NCBI GenBank assembly: GCA_026388185.1
Contig: JAPLKG010000002.1
Span: forward strand, 102,030 to 166,029
Source of the DNA: Candidatus Eisenbacteria bacterium
GTDB taxonomy: Bacteria; Eisenbacteria; RBG-16-71-46; JAFGJU01
Direction: 5' to 3'
Length of the DNA: 64,000 bases
Part shown: piece by piece, positions 9,067-17,456 of the stretch
Numbering within the stretch: the stretch's first letter is position 1
Layout of the letters: each line of letters starts with the position of its first letter
Notes under the pieces: generated by a model
What the model saw: only the letters and a program-made list of their open reading frames with translations
Databases searched by the model: none
What the model was told of the DNA's origin: nothing
Program-made: the position numbers and the translations under genes

Positions 9067-9097
9067 ACTATATCAGAAAGTCTTGAACCAGTGTCAA
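9067..9097 (-). promoter_or_regulatory. Probable promoter of mutL-miaA
   Basis: A perfect TTGACA is followed on the minus strand by overlapping -10 candidates, GATATA at 17 bases and TATAGT at 19 bases. The start point would leave a very short leader carrying the GGAGG of mutL. Confidence 0.6.
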
Positions 9098-9235
9098 CCA
9101 GGATGTGGTGAAGCGCGGATATGGGAGGAATCTTCCACGGCTCCCGAGCACTCCGGAGCCCCCGGAAGGGACTCACGAGGCGGGTTTCTTCTCACGAAGA
9201 GCGAGGGCTCGCGTCACTCGCCAGAGCGTCTCAAA

Positions 9236-9976
9236 CTACTTCACTATCGGTGACGCATTCTGGTCGAAGGGGTTCATTCTCATGGCAAGAGAAAACAAGA
9301 ACGGAAAGTTACCTTTCAGATATTTCATGTAGTCCAGCCACTCGCTGGCCAACTGCCCGTAGACTCTCTTTATGTCGCCGGCGAGATGCTGATAGTCGCG
9401 GTCTGGAAGAACCGTCGCGTCCTCCCTGGCTGCAAGTTCCTCGGTAAGATGGAAAACTGCACGGAGAAGAACCGTAAATGTTTCGTGCTCGAGAAGCGTC
9501 GGATTCTCGACGAGCCGCAGCAGGAAATCCCGTTTCCCCACGAGAAAGCTACGAAGACCTATCAAGTCCACCTTCCTCACTTCCACGCCATAGTCATAAA
9601 CCTTGAGGCGCTTGCTCATCCCCGAGAACTCGCGTTCAGACCAATTATCCGTCACGATGAGCTCTTTTCGAATCGCCTCCAGCTTTGGATCGAAGTCTGA
9701 GAGATAGGCCAACAGTTTCGTTCCAACTTCGCTGAAGAACGCTCCTATCACCATGTTCAGCTTTTCCAACCTCGCACGCTTTTCTCGTTCGTTCAGCAGA
9801 CTGTGTATTATCAAAGTAACCAGCAGAACCTCGATGAAGACGAAAGCAATGTCGCCGACCAGATACATGAAGAGATGACGCGCGTCTCGGAAGATGGCAT
9901 AGTCGATAGAGTAGAAAATCGCCGACAGTATGACCAGTGTCACACCCAGCAAGACCTGCCAGCCCGGTCGCCTCAT
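9236..9976 (-). CDS. Unidentified membrane protein with two N-terminal helices
   Basis: I do not recognise the family. The 246-residue protein has two membrane segments, at about 7-25 and 34-62. A charged linker (NEREKRARLEKLN) follows, and then a helical, soluble domain of about 170 residues. The soluble part is rich in leucine and aromatic residues and has no recognisable catalytic motif. The start at 9976 is supported by AGGAGG eight bases upstream. A longer reading frame exists but lacks such a site. It could be a sensor or scaffold. It stands alone, with the mutL promoter after it. Confidence 0.6.
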   Translation of the reverse strand: MRRPGWQVLLGVTLVILSAIFYSIDYAIFRDARHLFMYLVGDIAFVFIEVLLVTLIIHSLLNEREKRARLEKLNMVIGAFFSEVGTKLLAYLSDFDPKLEAIRKELIVTDNWSEREFSGMSKRLKVYDYGVEVRKVDLIGLRSFLVGKRDFLLRLVENPTLLEHETFTVLLRAVFHLTEELAAREDATVLPDRDYQHLAGDIKRVYGQLASEWLDYMKYLKGNFPFLFSLAMRMNPFDQNASPIVK

Positions 9977-10115
9977 CCGTCGTCCCTCCTTACTCAAAAG
10001 AAAAGGGAGCCTGTGAGCTTGCGTTCCGCGAGACCACAAGGATCTCGCCGACCTACCGCTACCGGCCCCCCGCCAAGCACATGATCATAAAAGAAGCAAC
10101 ACTCCCGAGCGCCTG

Positions 10116-10451
10116 CTAGAAGCGCCGCCCACCTCCACCTCCGCCTCGCCTCTGGCCACCGCCGCCGCCGCCACCAGCGCCACCGGGTCCCCTGCGGCCG
10201 CCGCCCTCAGTGCGAGGTCTGGCTTCATTGACGTTGAGCGTTCGTCCTTTCAAGTCCTTGCCGTTCATGCCGGCGATCGCGGACTGAGCCTCCGTCTTTG
10301 TGGGCATGTCCACGAATCCGAATCCTCTTGATTCGCCGCTGAACCTGTCCTTTATGATGGTCGCCGACGCGACCTGACCGAACGCCTCAAACGCCTGCCG
10401 CAAGTCCTCTTCGGTGACTTCACGCGACAGATTGCCCACATAGATGTTCAT
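10116..10451 (-). CDS. Small RRM RNA-binding protein with glycine/arginine tail
   Basis: A single RRM domain fills residues 1-80, with RNP2 (IYVGNL, 3-8) and RNP1 (RGFGFVDM, 42-49). The remaining 30 residues are almost entirely glycine and arginine. This is the layout of the short bacterial RRM proteins best known from cyanobacteria (Rbp), some of which are cold-induced and bind single-stranded RNA. The start at 10451 lies behind an AGGAGG site. The long non-coding stretch upstream contains a promoter-like site and potential hairpins, so leader-mediated control is possible. Confidence 0.9.
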   Translation of the reverse strand: MNIYVGNLSREVTEEDLRQAFEAFGQVASATIIKDRFSGESRGFGFVDMPTKTEAQSAIAGMNGKDLKGRTLNVNEARPRTEGGGRRGPGGAGGGGGGGQRRGGGGGGRRF

Positions 10452-10679
10452 CTTGGCCTCCTCTAAAGTTGGGGGTTGACGGCAACGTTTCGCGCAGCGC
10501 AAGAAACCTGGTTACAATCTAACACGACATCTGTCCATCTTGAGTGAGAAACTCATCACGGCAGGATCGAGAAGTTCTGTGGATGCTGACTTCGCGGAGA
10601 TGACTCTGACGGAAGCAAGACTCTCTAGAATCTCTCGTATCCAAAGCGACACAGTGGGGAAAATCCAACATCGACGTGA

Positions 10680-10748
10680 CGCAAGGCGTCCCGGCTGCGG
10701 GGTTTCTCGAAACAACCCTGAATTCCCTCTCCGCAACCTGTGGCAGCC
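10680..10748 (-). ncRNA. Candidate structured RNA or leader element
   Basis: On the minus strand GGCTGC (10748-10743) can pair with GCAGCC (10698-10693). These enclose a hairpin at 10718-10699, built from GGG/CCC and GTTT/AAAC with a CGAG loop. A second hairpin, GACGC-CTT-GCGTC, follows directly. A promoter-like site lies about 40 bases upstream. The structure was found by eye and matches no RNA family I know. Confidence 0.25.
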
Positions 10749-10785
10749 TATCCCTCCTCCAACGTACAGTCCTGCAACGGAACCC

Positions 10786-10814
10786 ATTTTATAGGTGTCA
10801 GGAAAGCGGGTCAA
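10786..10814 (-). promoter_or_regulatory. Promoter-like site upstream of the RRM gene region
   Basis: TTGACC and TAAAAT are separated by 17 bases on the minus strand. The predicted start lies about 330 bases before the RRM start codon, so the transcript would have a long leader or encode a separate small RNA. Confidence 0.5.
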
Positions 10815-10903
10815 GACAATTGTTGCCAAAAAATGATATTTCAACCTGTGCCGTCGAGGAGGAGTGATCGCAACGGAGGTGAGACTCGCAAGCGCGGACC
10901 AGA

Positions 10904-13180
10904 CTACGATAGCGAGACGCTGATCAACTGATGTGCCTTCTTGAGGTCCGATACGTCTTTGGGCCAGTAGAGTTGCAGGCCCTTCAGACTGAGTTCGGGA
11001 GCAGGCGAGACGTACCTCACTGCCCCGATGCGCGCGAGAAGAACTTCGATTCTCTCGAGGATGACGTTTCCGTCCCTCGGAGTCTGAGGGGAAACCACGA
11101 CAAAGGTGGCCTCGCCTGTTCTACCGATCGTGTCCACCTCTCGAACGCTCTTTCGCAAACCCCCACAGAATTCTTCGAGAAACGCGGAGCGCCACTCGTC
11201 TCCCAGTCTCTGGAAGGCCGCGGTCAATCCTTCCACCTCGGCGACGGTGATACAGAAGCCGATTCCATATCTCTCGTACCTCTTGGCTTCATCGTCAATC
11301 TTCTTCAACACTGCCTGGGCGCCAAGAAGCCCCGTCTCCGAGTCTCCTTCGGTGAATTGCTCCGCCTGCATGGAGATCAGCACTCTCTGGAGGCCGTGCG
11401 CCGCGTATCCACAGAACGACTTGAAGAGATTGCCTTCTCCCTCGCCGAAGGCTTCCTTCTTTCCCTCTTTCATTCTGAGAAGAATAGAGACGCCGAGGAA
11501 CTTGCCTCCGGCCCTGAGAGGTCCCACCAAGAAGGAGCTGATGCCCAACCTTTCGACTTCCAGGCAAAGCGTTTCGTCGGCATCTTCGGAAGAAATGAAG
11601 CTCATTTCTTTCAGGGACTCGGCCGCGAGAAGCTGTCTCGCTCTACCCAGTCCGTCTTCCTCTTCCACGCCTTCCGTGCCGCGCAGACCGTCGACAAACC
11701 AGGTGCGTCCGTCTTCGCACGCGATAAGGCTGACGTCCGCCTTGAAAAGGCGCACTCCCTCCGACGCAACGATACGCACGACTTCCTCTATCTTATGAGT
11801 GGTCATCAAGGAAGAAGCAACCTGGTTGAGTTCCGCCAGCACCGAGGCCTGTTCTCTGAGTCCGAGGAGCGAAATCTCCCGACCCAGTTCCTTCGCCATG
11901 TACCGCCCCACCCTCTCAAAGGCGCTCAGGAAAGCCTCGAGCTCGACTTCGCTCACCTTGATGGAGTCAAAAACAAGAAGCCCCTGCTTGTGCTGAGCTC
12001 CCAGAGGGACGCACAGAATCCCAAGGTCTTCGCCTCCCAGAATCGGCGAGACGATGCTCCCCGGAAGAAGCACTCGCGACTTGCCGGACGATGCGGCCCG
12101 GCCGAGGAATCCTTTGCCATCTACTACGACGCGCGGAAGCAAGGGCTCCGCGTCTTTGGTCGAGGAGGCAAAAAGGATCGATCTTCCACTTCGTTCCTTG
12201 TCGGGAAGGTAGATGTAACAGTCGGCTTCGAGTTCCCGCCCCAGTGAGTCGGCGAGAAGGCGTACTTTCTCATCAAGCGGGACTTCCTTCATCAATTCTT
12301 CTTCTGCCGCTTCCCTCAGAGTGAGCTCCAGTGCTTTGTTGGCAATCGTGCTGTATTCGACGGCCTTGTGAATGACTTCGGTCACTCTCTCGGCCAATTT
12401 TTCCAGAAGATGAAGATCTCTGCCCTGGAAGACGGAAGGATCTTTGGAACTGCCCACGTTGAGAACGCCGATCGCGCGACCCTTGGCCATCAAAGGCACG
12501 CACATGGCTGCCTTGACGTCACTTCTTTCCTTCCCGCCTCGCTGCTGGTCGATCTCCGCCTCTCCCGAGATCAAGAGAGGGCGCCCCTCCAGAGCCACCT
12601 TCCCCGCGATCCCTTCACCAAGTCTCTGCCTGGTCGTGCGAACCGTGTCCCCACTCAGCCCCTGAGCCATGGCGATACGCAGTTCTCGCCCCTTCTCGTC
12701 CAGAAGCATGATGGAGCCGGAGTCGGCCCCCGTACATCTGATCGCCAGATCAAGAATCCACCTGAGGAGCTTCTGCCTGTCAAGAGCGAGACTCAATGTG
12801 TCGGCCAGCGTGCCGAGGGCCAGGGATTCCTCTGCCCCCAGCTCGAGCGCGCCGGGCTCGGGCGTCTTATCTTCGGGGACGCGCCCCGTGGCCTCATCGG
12901 GCCTCATCGTCCCGACCCCGCCTCCCAGTATTTGGTTGACCATGCGCTTCGCCTCTTCGCTTCCGCACAAGACCACGTCCACGTCCAGAGACGTCAGCGA
13001 GGCAATATTGGTCGTCGCCGGAAGTCGCATGATCTCCGCAATCCTCAGCGCGGCGGCGGAGGCGTCTTCGTCAGCTATGGATACCACTTCCCAGCGATCG
13101 TCCTTGACCATTGCCGGGATTAGATCGAGGTCGCTCTCTTTGAGACCGACGATTGCCAGATTTCTCTTTATTGTGTCCAT
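10904..13180 (-). CDS. Multi-GAF signalling protein with degenerate GGDEF-like C-terminus
   Basis: The 758-residue cytoplasmic protein begins with a short Rossmann-like segment (NLAIVG, then VDVVLCGS). Three GAF-type domains follow at roughly 125-275, 300-435 and 455-600. The last 145 residues look like a diguanylate cyclase fold: ETGLLGAQAVLKKIDDE resembles the start of a GGDEF domain. At the active-site position, however, the sequence is RTGEATFVVV rather than GGDEF, so cyclase activity is unlikely. It may bind a ligand through its GAF domains and act as a sensor or a GTP/c-di-GMP receptor. No kinase or output partner is encoded beside it. Confidence 0.75.
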   Translation of the reverse strand: MDTIKRNLAIVGLKESDLDLIPAMVKDDRWEVVSIADEDASAAALRIAEIMRLPATTNIASLTSLDVDVVLCGSEEAKRMVNQILGGGVGTMRPDEATGRVPEDKTPEPGALELGAEESLALGTLADTLSLALDRQKLLRWILDLAIRCTGADSGSIMLLDEKGRELRIAMAQGLSGDTVRTTRQRLGEGIAGKVALEGRPLLISGEAEIDQQRGGKERSDVKAAMCVPLMAKGRAIGVLNVGSSKDPSVFQGRDLHLLEKLAERVTEVIHKAVEYSTIANKALELTLREAAEEELMKEVPLDEKVRLLADSLGRELEADCYIYLPDKERSGRSILFASSTKDAEPLLPRVVVDGKGFLGRAASSGKSRVLLPGSIVSPILGGEDLGILCVPLGAQHKQGLLVFDSIKVSEVELEAFLSAFERVGRYMAKELGREISLLGLREQASVLAELNQVASSLMTTHKIEEVVRIVASEGVRLFKADVSLIACEDGRTWFVDGLRGTEGVEEEDGLGRARQLLAAESLKEMSFISSEDADETLCLEVERLGISSFLVGPLRAGGKFLGVSILLRMKEGKKEAFGEGEGNLFKSFCGYAAHGLQRVLISMQAEQFTEGDSETGLLGAQAVLKKIDDEAKRYERYGIGFCITVAEVEGLTAAFQRLGDEWRSAFLEEFCGGLRKSVREVDTIGRTGEATFVVVSPQTPRDGNVILERIEVLLARIGAVRYVSPAPELSLKGLQLYWPKDVSDLKKAHQLISVSLS

Positions 13181-13246
13181 TAAGGAGTGCCTTCCTCACA
13201 TGTTTTGAGACAAGGGCTTGCAGATGCAACAAACATACCAAGAACC

Positions 13247-13267
13247 GCGGAGGCTTCGACCCTCCGC
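13247..13267 (-). terminator. Possible terminator after the propeller gene
   Basis: On the minus strand GCGGAGG and CCTCCGC pair across a seven-base loop. They are followed by a moderately T-rich stretch (CGGTTCTTGGTATGTTTGTT). The site lies between the stop at 13402 and the next gene start at 13180. The T tract is interrupted, so support is weak. Confidence 0.3.
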
Positions 13268-13401
13268 CAACGCCCGTTGCTCCCGCAACCGTCGTGCCTC
13301 ACGACAGTTCCAGCCCCACCCGGGCTTCCTCGTCCGGCTCACTCTTTGTTCTTCTCGAAAACGAATTGCAGACCGCAATGCTTCTTGCTTTTTGCGAGGG
13401 C

Positions 13402-15564
13402 CTACATCAGTTTAAGCCTGCCTGTCCCGATGTTTTGGGCCCTGTCCCGGGCTCGGACAACGATCGTGTGCTCTCCAGGTGCAAGCGCCGGTCCGTGCGC
13501 GACCTCGCCGAGCACAAAGGAAAACTCTTCGCGCGGAGAGTCAAGTAGCCCGTCCGAGGACTGGACATTCCGCCACTCGCCTCCGTCCAGAGAATAGTCG
13601 AGCCCCACTATCGGACTCATGTTGTCTGAGACCCTGCCGCCTATTCTGACGCCGGCCTCTTCTCTCGCATACTTGAGGCCGGAAACAGTCGGAGGGGTGT
13701 TGTCTATCTCGAAAGGCAGACTCACGCCCTCGGCAGTCAGCGCCTCCGAAGTCGTGTTGTCTGGTAAGTCACTCGCCACTACCTTGAGCAGGTAGGTCCC
13801 GTCGGCAAAGGATCCGCTATTCCACGTGAAAATCGGCTCCTTGAAATCCTTTTCCAAAAGTCTCCAATTTGCCTCGTCGATTCCGCGACAGAAGATCGAG
13901 AAGATGAGCCTGTCACCATTGGCATCAGAAGCCTGCCAGACTGCGGTACGAAAAACCCTCGCCCAGGTCGCGTCCTCTGGGGCGCGTTCTTCCTCATCCG
14001 AGGTCAGAGAGTATTCCACCTTGATCCCGCCCGGAAGCGTCTGGGAAATCCTCTCCGGTATCTTGTCCATGCCGCCCCTCGAAAAAGCCACGCCCTGGGG
14101 TAACACCTGAACGGAGGTCACCGTAGGTGCGACATTCTTCTCGAGGTAGGATAGAGTCACCTTTCTGAACGAGGGCGAAGGTCTTCCGCTCGACGAACGC
14201 AGTGCGGCCTTCCATTGCAGAAATCTTCCCGGAAACGACTTCCCAACTTCTCCAGACGATGACAGCTCTTCACCCCATTCACTCCAAGTCTTGTCCGGCT
14301 TCTCACAATTGCCCGATCTGACGGAAAACGCGAGAGAGGTCCCGGGCGGAACTTGCCCCTCCCAAGTGAGACCCCCGCATCGTGAGACGCCGACGGCATC
14401 AAAAACATTGGACACAAGCGTGCCCTCTCTGCAAAAGGACGGTCCGGCAGAATAGACTCTGGCTCTGTTGCCCGTCGAGAAGACGAGGGCACGACCCACT
14501 CCAACAATGTCCAGAATCTGCGAATCGGCGACCTTCTCGAGAAGCTCCACCTTTCCGTTCACCAGGCCGTAAATGGTCCCCTCATCGCCGGTCCCCACGA
14601 TCAGACTGTCCTTTCCGGCAAGATAAAGCGAATAGACGCTCGAACGCGAAGTCGTCCAGAGCTTGAGTGCAGTCCCGTCCTGCCATATCTTGTAGATGGC
14701 TGACATCAACTTCGTTTGCTCCTGGACCTCGGAGCCGGTGTCGTCCGACCCCGAATCTGTCTGCTGCGCGACGCCTTTCCTGCTCTGAGACACCGCGACA
14801 GCGTACACCACTCCGTCTCCGTCCACCACAAGGTCTCGCACTTCCTTCTCGTCGCAATCGTAGAGAACCTGTCCCTTGCCCTGGTAGGAGACGGATATCA
14901 CAAGGCCGCTTCCCTCCGTTCCCAGGATCAACTTTCCATCGACATACTTGGCACACATGACGTGCCTCTCGCCCGTCTCGTAGAAGAGCTCTCCTGAGCC
15001 GTCGGGCGTTATCCTGTAGACCCTGCCGTGATCGCCGGTCCCGGCGTACAGATTTCCTTTCTCATCGATGGCCAGACACCAGACGTAGCTTTCTCCGGTC
15101 TTGAAGAAGACGGAGCTCTCTCCGTTTGGGCTTATCTTGTAGACCAGACCTCCCGGCGAAGTACCTGCGTACACGGCGCCGTTCTTGTCAACCGCAAGAC
15201 TCAGGACTTCGAGCTCAGGGCTGTCCAGAACGAGAGACGTCTCGCCGCGTGCGTCAAATTTGTACACGTTGCCGCCGTCGCCGCTCCCTGCGTACAAGTT
15301 TCCCCTCGCATCCCTCGCGACGCACCAGAAGTAGCTTTCGTCGCCGCTAATGAGGCTGTCCAACTCGAGGGCGAGCGACACGACGTCGGATTGTCTGATG
15401 GACACGCATTCGGGAGTGCCGCTCAGAAATTCCGACGCCTTCTCGGTGGTCCAGAAGGACGTCTCTCTTGCCGCGATGGTGCCGGGCAGGCCCGCCACAA
15501 CAGCGACCAGGATCAGAGATATTGACAGCGCTAGTTCCCAAGAACGAAGCTCTTTTGGCCTCAC
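13402..15564 (-). CDS. Secreted beta-propeller protein with C-terminal Ig/FN3-like region
   Basis: A signal peptide (about 1-32) leads into a region, roughly 75-400, with at least four repeats of the type LYAGTGDHGRVYRI and VYAGTSPGGLVYKI. These are blades of an NHL- or YncE-like beta propeller. The central part (about 420-560) is unassigned. The last 150 residues, including DNMSPIVGLDYSLDGGEW, resemble an Ig-like fold. The start is a GTG at 15564 behind GGGAGG, three bases after the S55 peptidase gene. The two are therefore probably co-expressed, and the propeller may work with or be a substrate of the peptidase. No enzymatic motif was seen. Confidence 0.7.
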   Translation of the reverse strand: MRPKELRSWELALSISLILVAVVAGLPGTIAARETSFWTTEKASEFLSGTPECVSIRQSDVVSLALELDSLISGDESYFWCVARDARGNLYAGSGDGGNVYKFDARGETSLVLDSPELEVLSLAVDKNGAVYAGTSPGGLVYKISPNGESSVFFKTGESYVWCLAIDEKGNLYAGTGDHGRVYRITPDGSGELFYETGERHVMCAKYVDGKLILGTEGSGLVISVSYQGKGQVLYDCDEKEVRDLVVDGDGVVYAVAVSQSRKGVAQQTDSGSDDTGSEVQEQTKLMSAIYKIWQDGTALKLWTTSRSSVYSLYLAGKDSLIVGTGDEGTIYGLVNGKVELLEKVADSQILDIVGVGRALVFSTGNRARVYSAGPSFCREGTLVSNVFDAVGVSRCGGLTWEGQVPPGTSLAFSVRSGNCEKPDKTWSEWGEELSSSGEVGKSFPGRFLQWKAALRSSSGRPSPSFRKVTLSYLEKNVAPTVTSVQVLPQGVAFSRGGMDKIPERISQTLPGGIKVEYSLTSDEEERAPEDATWARVFRTAVWQASDANGDRLIFSIFCRGIDEANWRLLEKDFKEPIFTWNSGSFADGTYLLKVVASDLPDNTTSEALTAEGVSLPFEIDNTPPTVSGLKYAREEAGVRIGGRVSDNMSPIVGLDYSLDGGEWRNVQSSDGLLDSPREEFSFVLGEVAHGPALAPGEHTIVVRARDRAQNIGTGRLKLM

Positions 15565-15566
15565 GT

Positions 15567-17354
15567 CTACCTCCCGGCCTTTTGATGCTTAATCTTCAAG
15601 CTCACCGATCGGCGCCCCTCCAGCGCGTAGTCGGTGTCCGACGCGACTGCGCCGAGTATTCCCAGCGGCGTCTCGGTGAGTGCACCTGAACGAGTCGAGC
15701 TATCCAGCACGCTGGAGAAAGAGGAAGGCGGCGATGGGAACGGCTTGCCTTCAATCCCTGCCTCCTCACTCCGCGCAGAAAGCACGCACTCGAGTCGATC
15801 CCCTCTCCCGGAACTCTCGATCTGTGACATCAACTGCTCCAGATTCGCCGGAGGAAGTCTCCTGTTCGTCGACTGCTCTTCCCACACCCTCATTTCTGGA
15901 GCGGAACACACCAGGATTCGAGCGCGCTCCGCCTCGCACGTCAAGGGAACGACCAGACTGAACCGCCTCAAGAACACTTCCCCCCTGAACGGTTTTAGCT
16001 TGACGGTGACGCGTATCGAATCGCCGGGCATTACTTCCTCGGGGCGAACGGACACCTCTTCAATCGAAGCCACCCTCTGCTCTCGCCGGACGAGCAGCGT
16101 GCAATCTATGCGACGGACGTCGGCCTCTTCGAACTGGTTGTTAAGGAGAGTTTCTACCGGCGCAGAAACCATTTTCGAGATTGCCGAGGCAGGATCGGTA
16201 GTGAAAAGGACGTTCTCGTATTCCACCTCGTGTGTCGCCCCGTGCTTGTCGACGAACTCAATCTCGCCGGCTGCCTTTATGGTCATGTCTCCGACGGCGC
16301 CGCACAACGTGAGCGCCGCGCTGGTCGCGCTCCATCCCACAAGCATTCCGGTGAGGAGCTTGTTTTTCACTACGTCGAAGTGAAACGTCCTTTCGCCCCC
16401 CGTCCCGGTCTTCACAACGACGCCCACCGGTACTAGAGAAGGAACGGATCCAATCTCGCCTAAGACCCCCGAGAGACTCTCACCGGTTATCTTTCCCACC
16501 ATCCGCAACGGAGACGCAAGTTTCACCGAGCCCGCAAGGCTCGGGAGCACCGTGTGCACGTACGCGGTACTCATGGGGATCCCGGCGAGATTTCCGAGCA
16601 TGAGCCCGTGGCCGAAACCAAGTACTCTTGCCCCTTCCGTGTACGTCACGGTCCCTATGGCCGCCACGACACCGTCTCCCCTCACGAACTGCGCCGCCAT
16701 CGCGGCCCCCGGGACGAGCGTATCGCCTTCGACCGATCCTCCGGCGCCGCCGGTTTGTGCCACCACCATGTTGAGGCCGCTCGCCTCCTGTTCTATCACG
16801 CGCAGAACCGCTGGATGAAAGCCCGAAACCAGGAGCGGCGTCTCAATCGCCTTCATCGTCCCCGCAGGGATTTCCCAGTCGCCCGAACTCAAGTCATTCC
16901 GGCTCCTCGGCTGGGCCGAGCCTGAGCCGATTCCCGCGGTCTCAAGCCCCAGCATCTCCTTTATCGGCGTGACCCCGACGATAGGCTCTTTTGAGAAAGC
17001 CCAGGTGTACGCCATGGCCCCGATCAATTTGCCTTCGACGTAAACAGGCGTTCCACTCATGCCGGCTGCGATTCCTGCGTTATCCACTTGTGGCCCCGAC
17101 GCTCTCGCAAGTATGAGGTCTCCCCCAGGTCTCCAATTGCGGAGCACCCCGAGTATTTCAACGTCAAATTCCTCAATTCTCGAGCCCAAGAACACGCTCT
17201 TTGCCTTCCCCTTCATCCCGGGACGTATTTCATCCAGATTCATGAAGGACGCATCGACAGCCGCGGTCGGCCCCGGCGCACACACCACGAAGCAGCCAAA
17301 GAGAAAGACTTGAACGACCAGTCTTGTGACCCAGAGCCCTTTTCTCATTCTCAC
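15567..17354 (-). CDS. Secreted S55 (SpoIVB-like) peptidase domain protein
   Basis: The protein has 595 residues and a signal peptide (about 1-32). It carries the S55 hallmark GMSGTPVYVEGKLIGAMAY around serine 100 and a GFGHGLMLGN segment near residue 247. In Bacillus SpoIVB the equivalent serine sits in GMSGSP and cleaves SpoIVFA during sporulation. Nothing else here suggests spore formation, so this is a Gram-negative relative of unknown target. The C-terminal 200 residues are unassigned. The start is a GTG at 17354, with an ATG two codons in as an alternative. It heads a two-gene unit with the propeller protein. Confidence 0.75.
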   Translation of the reverse strand: MRMRKGLWVTRLVVQVFLFGCFVVCAPGPTAAVDASFMNLDEIRPGMKGKAKSVFLGSRIEEFDVEILGVLRNWRPGGDLILARASGPQVDNAGIAAGMSGTPVYVEGKLIGAMAYTWAFSKEPIVGVTPIKEMLGLETAGIGSGSAQPRSRNDLSSGDWEIPAGTMKAIETPLLVSGFHPAVLRVIEQEASGLNMVVAQTGGAGGSVEGDTLVPGAAMAAQFVRGDGVVAAIGTVTYTEGARVLGFGHGLMLGNLAGIPMSTAYVHTVLPSLAGSVKLASPLRMVGKITGESLSGVLGEIGSVPSLVPVGVVVKTGTGGERTFHFDVVKNKLLTGMLVGWSATSAALTLCGAVGDMTIKAAGEIEFVDKHGATHEVEYENVLFTTDPASAISKMVSAPVETLLNNQFEEADVRRIDCTLLVRREQRVASIEEVSVRPEEVMPGDSIRVTVKLKPFRGEVFLRRFSLVVPLTCEAERARILVCSAPEMRVWEEQSTNRRLPPANLEQLMSQIESSGRGDRLECVLSARSEEAGIEGKPFPSPPSSFSSVLDSSTRSGALTETPLGILGAVASDTDYALEGRRSVSLKIKHQKAGR

Positions 17355-17456
17355 CGTCCTGTCACAGTACGGCCTTCACCACGCACGCAGCGGTTGTGCT
17401 TCGCAGTTGAAAGCCCTCCGTCACCGTTTCTCATTCACGGGCGAGTTCGTCCCGAG

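Larger units (their letters stand above)
10452..10903. other. Non-coding stretch between the RRM and GAF genes
   Basis: About 450 bases hold no convincing gene. A 110-codon frame on the minus strand has no ribosome-binding site at a start codon and an irregular composition. The stretch contains the promoter-like site at 10786-10814 and the paired elements at 10680-10748. It could be a long leader of the RRM gene or a separate small RNA. Confidence 0.5.

Noticed and set aside
9090-9230. GC-rich hairpins as a terminator after the 246-residue membrane protein
   Set aside because: Short stems are present but no T tract follows on the minus strand.
10512-10844. A 110-codon minus-strand frame upstream of the RRM gene
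   Set aside because: There is no ribosome site and it includes promoter and hairpin sequences.
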